Assembly: GCA_010027105.1 (NCBI GenBank)
Contig: RGVT01000099.1
Coordinates: forward strand, 1-8,399
DNA: 8,399 nucleotides
DNA from: Planctomycetia bacterium
GTDB taxonomy: Bacteria > Planctomycetota > Planctomycetia > Pirellulales > UBA1268
Direction of reading: 5' to 3'
Under the pieces are notes generated by a model, which did no database searches, was not told the origin of the DNA, and saw only the letters and a program-made list of their open reading frames with translations. Shown here piece after piece: positions 5,588-8,399 of this stretch. The stretch's first letter is position 1. Every line of letters starts with the position of its first letter. Both the position numbers and the translations under genes were made by a program.

Positions 5588-6736
5588 ATGCCAGACGCGA
5601 TGTCGAATGCCGCGCCCGACCCGCCCCACCGGGAAGCCGTAGCGCCGCTTGCCCGAGACGGCAGCGCGTTCGCCGCCTGGGGGCGTGGCCTGTTGCTCGC
5701 CGCGGGGCACCTCGGCTACTGGCTGCTCGTCTGGACGTCGAGCAGCCTGCTCGTGCGCATCTTCAAGCCGGCGCTCGACCGGCCGGAGCGGTCGATCGCG
5801 ATCCACGTGGTGAGCGCCTGCCTGGCCACGGCCGCGCTGGCGTGGCTGGCGGGCCGCGACCGGCTCGTCCGCCGGCTCGGCCTCTCGCCGCTGGGCCTCG
5901 TGATCGGCGGCGTGATCAGCGTCGCGGTGGCGCAGACCCTGCTCGAAGACCGGCTGTTCGCGGCGGCCGGGTTCGCCGACCACGTGCCGACACGCAGCTG
6001 GACCGTGGCGATGCTGCTGGTGCGGCTCACCGCCCTGCTCGGCTGGGCGCTCTCGTACCTCACCCTCCGGCTCATCGAGGACCAGCGGGCCATCGCGATC
6101 GAGGCCGCGAAGGCGCAGGCCGAGGCCGACCGCAACGAGCTCAAGCAGCTCCAGGCGCAGATGGACCCCCACTTCCTCTTCAACGCGCTCAACGCCGTGC
6201 TCGCCTGCAAGCGGGATCCCGAGGCGGTGGAGACGGTGACCCAGTCGCTGGCCGAGTATCTGCGGTTCTGCCTGCGCGAGACGGCGTTGCTCGAGCCGCT
6301 GGGCCGCGAACTCGACGCCCTCGGGAAATACCTGACGGTTCAGGAGCTGCGGTTCGGCGAAAACCTCGTCTGCACGATCGACTGCCAGCGCGAGGCCCGC
6401 GACGTGCCCGCCCCGCCGATGCTGGTGCAGCCCCTGCTCGAGAACGCGTTCAAATACGGCGCGCGGACGAGTGACATGCCGCTGCAGGTGGCGGTGGCCG
6501 CCCGGGTGGCCCGGGGAACGCTCGAGGTGGAGGTGGCCAACACGGGCCGCTGGGTGGCGCCGCAGGCCGGCGAGGGGGGCATCGGGATGCGGTCGCTCCG
6601 CAAGCGGCTCGGGATGATGTTCGGCGGGGCGGCGACCGTGGCCGCAGCCGAGCGGGACGGCTGGGTGCGGGTGACGGTGCGGCTGCCCGCGGGCCTCCCG
6701 CACGCGGCCCGGCCTCTGGAGGAGGTGGCGACGTGA
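5588..6736 (+). CDS. LytS/YehU-type membrane sensor histidine kinase
   Basis: The 382-residue protein is a two-component sensor of the His_kinase (LytS/YehU/AlgZ-like) class. The N-terminal half has four hydrophobic segments at roughly 33-58, 69-89, 100-119 and 137-162, with no sizeable extracytoplasmic domain and no recognisable PAS, GAF or 5TM-LytS sensor. A likely coiled coil (about 163-190) leads to the phosphoacceptor motif QMDPHFLFNALNAVL with His195. The ATPase part shows the N-box PMLVQPLLENAFKYG (Asn286), NTG near 318-320 and the G-box GEGGIGMRSLRKRL (about 328-341). A start at the first ATG (5588) or at the second (5600) is equally possible, as neither has a clear ribosome site. The stop overlaps the start of the response regulator by four bases, making that protein its evident partner. 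The signal is unknown; the membrane helices may sense it directly. Confidence 0.93.
   Translation: MPDAMSNAAPDPPHREAVAPLARDGSAFAAWGRGLLLAAGHLGYWLLVWTSSSLLVRIFKPALDRPERSIAIHVVSACLATAALAWLAGRDRLVRRLGLSPLGLVIGGVISVAVAQTLLEDRLFAAAGFADHVPTRSWTVAMLLVRLTALLGWALSYLTLRLIEDQRAIAIEAAKAQAEADRNELKQLQAQMDPHFLFNALNAVLACKRDPEAVETVTQSLAEYLRFCLRETALLEPLGRELDALGKYLTVQELRFGENLVCTIDCQREARDVPAPPMLVQPLLENAFKYGARTSDMPLQVAVAARVARGTLEVEVANTGRWVAPQAGEGGIGMRSLRKRLGMMFGGAATVAAAERDGWVRVTVRLPAGLPHAARPLEEVAT
6718..6726 (+). promoter_or_regulatory. Strong ribosome binding site for the LytTR regulator
   Basis: GGAGGAGGT sits six bases before the GTG at 6733, inside the last codons of the kinase gene. It decides the GTG start and is the strongest Shine-Dalgarno sequence in the window. 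Confidence 0.85.
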
Positions 6737-7518
6737 TCACGGCCCTCCTCGTGGACGATGAGCCGAGCGCCATCGCGCGGCTCACCGAGATGCTCGCCGA
6801 GACCGTCGACGTCGAGGTGATCGGCACTGCGCGGGACGTGACCGAGGCGGAGCTGTTCATCCGGGTGCGGGTGCCCGACGTGATCTTCCTCGACGTCACC
6901 ATGCCGGGAAGACTGGGGGTCGACCTCCTGCCGAGCGTGGCCCCGCCGACGCGCGTGATCTTCGTGACGGCCAACGAGGCGTTCGCGGTGGCGGCGTTCG
7001 ACCACGGGGCGGTCGACTTCCTGCTCAAGCCGTTCTCGCGCGAGCGGCTCGACACCGCCCTCGGCCGACTCCGGGCCGCGGTCGCGCCCGCGGCGAACCC
7101 GGCCGGCGCGGCGGACGTGGGCGAGGCGGCCGGTGCGCGGGCCGAGGCCGCGGCCGCGGCCGGCGGCAGGATCGTGATCAGCTCCGACCGGGGGCGGACG
7201 CAGGAGCGCGTGGGGCTCGAAGACATCCTCTGGGTGGCGGCCCGGGAAAACCATTCGCGGATCCAGCTCCGCGGCAGGGAGCCGCTGATCGTGAGCCGGC
7301 CCCTCGGCGAGTGGATTTCGATCCTGCCCGAGCCGCCGTTCCACCGGCTCGACCGTTCGCTCGTGGTGCAGGTGGGCCTGGTCGTGCGCACGCAGCGGGT
7401 GTCGCGCGACCAGACGCTGCTGTTTTTCGACGGCGGGACGGATCCGCTCCCCCTGGGCCGCACCGCGTCTTCCCGCCTGCACGAGCTGATCGACGCCGCG
7501 GGCGCGGGCCGTCAGTAG
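6733..7518 (+). CDS. LytTR-family response regulator
   Basis: The 261-residue protein is a DNA-binding response regulator of the AlgR/LytR/YehT type. The receiver domain (1-113) has acidic residues Asp8 and Asp9, phosphoacceptor Asp54 in IFLDVTMPG, Thr79 and Lys99 in LLKPFSRERL. An alanine-rich linker of about 30 residues (114-145) follows. The LytTR domain (about 146-255) shows VGLEDILWVAARENHSRIQL, then VSRPLGEWISILP and FHRLDRSLVVQVGLV, the usual pattern in which the HRLDRS strand corresponds to HRSYLVN-like segments of relatives. GTG at 6733 overlaps the kinase stop (GTGA) and has a strong ribosome site, so translation is probably coupled. Its stop overlaps the end of the convergent transporter gene. 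I saw no LytTR-type direct repeat in the intergenic regions here, so the target genes are not evident from this window. Confidence 0.95.
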   Translation: MITALLVDDEPSAIARLTEMLAETVDVEVIGTARDVTEAELFIRVRVPDVIFLDVTMPGRLGVDLLPSVAPPTRVIFVTANEAFAVAAFDHGAVDFLLKPFSRERLDTALGRLRAAVAPAANPAGAADVGEAAGARAEAAAAAGGRIVISSDRGRTQERVGLEDILWVAARENHSRIQLRGREPLIVSRPLGEWISILPEPPFHRLDRSLVVQVGLVVRTQRVSRDQTLLFFDGGTDPLPLGRTASSRLHELIDAAGAGRQ

Positions 7519-8399
7519 GAGCCGGCGACGCCGAGCTGGAACGTGGAGGCCGGCCCGCTCTTGTCGGTGCCGGCGCCCCAGTTGCCGTAGAACGAGACGC
7601 GATCGTTCGGAAAACACACGAAGCCGCCGCCCACGACCGTCTGGAACGCCACCCGCGGCAGTGCCGACTGGTTCTGGAAGCCGTGCACGAAGAGATCGAA
7701 GTCGTCGGTGATCGACTTCGTGATCGCCCACTGGATGACGTCGATCGGCACGAAGCCGTTCCGCGTGGAGTCGGCCGCGACGCCGACGTTGTATTCGGCC
7801 TCCAGGCCCCAGAAGAGCGTGCTGCGAAACAGCATGGTGAGGGAGGGCTGCGTGCCCGCGTTGAAGGCGGGAGAGCCCCAGGGAGTCTGCACGTAGGCCT
7901 CGAAGCCGACGGCCGGGAGCCAGTAGTCGCGGTTCTCCTCCCAGAAGTGGATCTTCGTGTCGAACACCAGCGGCGAGAAGCCGGTGGTCTGCGGCATGCC
8001 GAGGCCGGCGGCCTGCCAGGTGTAGCCGTTGGAGAAGAGGCGGAACTCGACGCGGTCGGTGAGGCCCATGCGGTAGAGGAACTCCGCGTTGTAGGTCTGC
8101 GGCTGGAGCGTGGAGATCGGCCCGGAAAAGAAGACCGGGCTCGTCTCCACGTAGACGGCGCCCCGCGGGAGCGTGTCGGGGCTGTTCGGGTAGTTGGCGG
8201 TGTCGGGGCCCGGCTCGCGGATGGAGTGCGGCTCGCGCGACCGCTCGGGATCGAGGCCCTCGGGGAACACCTCGGCGAGGAACCGCGTGAGGGGCTGCGG
8301 GGCGGTGCGGGCCGCGTCGACGGGCTCGGCGGCCGGAGCGAGCCACGCGGCCGCCGCGCACAGCGACGCGGCGACGGCCGGCAGGGCGCGGGCCGGGCG
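7512..8399 (-). CDS. Outer-membrane beta-barrel transporter, Phenol_MetA_deg-like (start beyond right edge)
   Basis: The visible 295 codons form an exported protein that resembles the transporter/Phenol_MetA_deg barrels frequent in planctomycetes. The frame is open to the window edge. The first visible residues (RPARALPAVAASLCAAAAWLAPAAEPVDA) look like the basic and hydrophobic parts of a signal peptide with cleavage near APAA, so the true start lies a few codons outside; the internal GTG at 8268-8270 is not the start. The mature part opens with a Pro/Asp-rich stretch, then LPRGAVYVETSPVFFSGP. Alternating amphipathic strands follow (YNAEFLYRMGLTDRVEFRLFSNGYTW, FDTKIHFWEE, GLEAEYNVGVA, DDFDLFVHGFQNQ, VSFYGNWGAGTD). 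The chain ends in Tyr (LGVAGSY), as expected for a barrel beta-signal. A lipobox was looked for and not found. Barrel character is fairly sure; family and substrate are not. It converges on the LytTR regulator, overlapping by seven bases. Confidence 0.7.
   Translation of the reverse strand, partial: RPARALPAVAASLCAAAAWLAPAAEPVDAARTAPQPLTRFLAEVFPEGLDPERSREPHSIREPGPDTANYPNSPDTLPRGAVYVETSPVFFSGPISTLQPQTYNAEFLYRMGLTDRVEFRLFSNGYTWQAAGLGMPQTTGFSPLVFDTKIHFWEENRDYWLPAVGFEAYVQTPWGSPAFNAGTQPSLTMLFRSTLFWGLEAEYNVGVAADSTRNGFVPIDVIQWAITKSITDDFDLFVHGFQNQSALPRVAFQTVVGGGFVCFPNDRVSFYGNWGAGTDKSGPASTFQLGVAGSY

Noticed and set aside
4721..6703. A 660-codon minus-strand open frame opposite rnc and the kinase gene
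   Set aside because: It crosses two well-recognised plus-strand genes and shows no family motif; it is an artefact of composition.
6340..8361. A 673-codon minus-strand open frame through the regulator and the transporter
   Set aside because: It is out of frame with the transporter barrel and opposite the LytTR regulator; the content is low-complexity.
8340..8370. Cys in the transporter signal region as a lipobox
   Set aside because: The residues before Cys are A-S-L, which does not fit the [LVI][ASTVI][GAS]C lipobox pattern.
1..8399. CRISPR array, insertion sequence, prophage, tRNA or rRNA
   Set aside because: I saw no spaced direct repeats, terminal inverted repeats with a transposase, phage genes or recognisable RNA gene segments. 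Long non-coding stretches are absent; the largest gap is 184 bases.

Overview
The window is very G+C-rich, densely coding bacterial chromosome with strong third-position G/C bias. That bias leaves long spurious open frames opposite most genes. I infer a planctomycete (Planctomycetota). The main reasons are the style of the outer-membrane transporter at the right edge, the Gram-negative envelope genes (signal-peptide HtrA, outer-membrane barrel), the base composition, and the weak or absent Shine-Dalgarno sequences at several starts. This is an inference from sequence style; a 16S or marker-gene search would settle it.

Left part, all minus strand (transcribed right to left): htrA/degP-type periplasmic serine protease (3052-4560), pdxJ for vitamin B6 synthesis (2283-2996), a three-histidine-box membrane fatty acid desaturase (1075-2151), and the N-terminal 323 codons of phosphoenolpyruvate carboxylase (970 to beyond base 1). 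htrA and pdxJ are 55 bases apart and probably co-transcribed. A terminator-like hairpin follows pdxJ. A 13-bp tandem repeat lies in the ppc leader.

Middle: a 184-base divergent intergenic region (4561-4744) separates htrA from rnc. It holds the best promoter of the window (TTGACA, 18-base spacer, TATTTT), reading into rnc. It also holds an inverted repeat touching that -35 box and a terminator-like hairpin facing htrA.

Right part, plus strand: rnc (RNase III, 4745-5476), then a LytS/YehU-type membrane histidine kinase (5588-6736) and a LytTR response regulator (6733-7518) joined by a 4-base GTGA overlap, which form a complete two-component pair. The pair runs tail-to-tail into a minus-strand outer-membrane beta-barrel transporter of the Phenol_MetA_deg type (7512 to beyond 8399). 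The two stop regions overlap by 7 bases.

The genes are mostly housekeeping (anaplerosis, B6, lipid desaturation, envelope quality control, RNA processing) plus one signalling pair. I found no mobile element, CRISPR array, tRNA, rRNA, defence cassette or biosynthetic cluster. I do not see a convincing undescribed system. The points worth a second look are small regulatory features and the unknown signal and target of the kinase-regulator pair.
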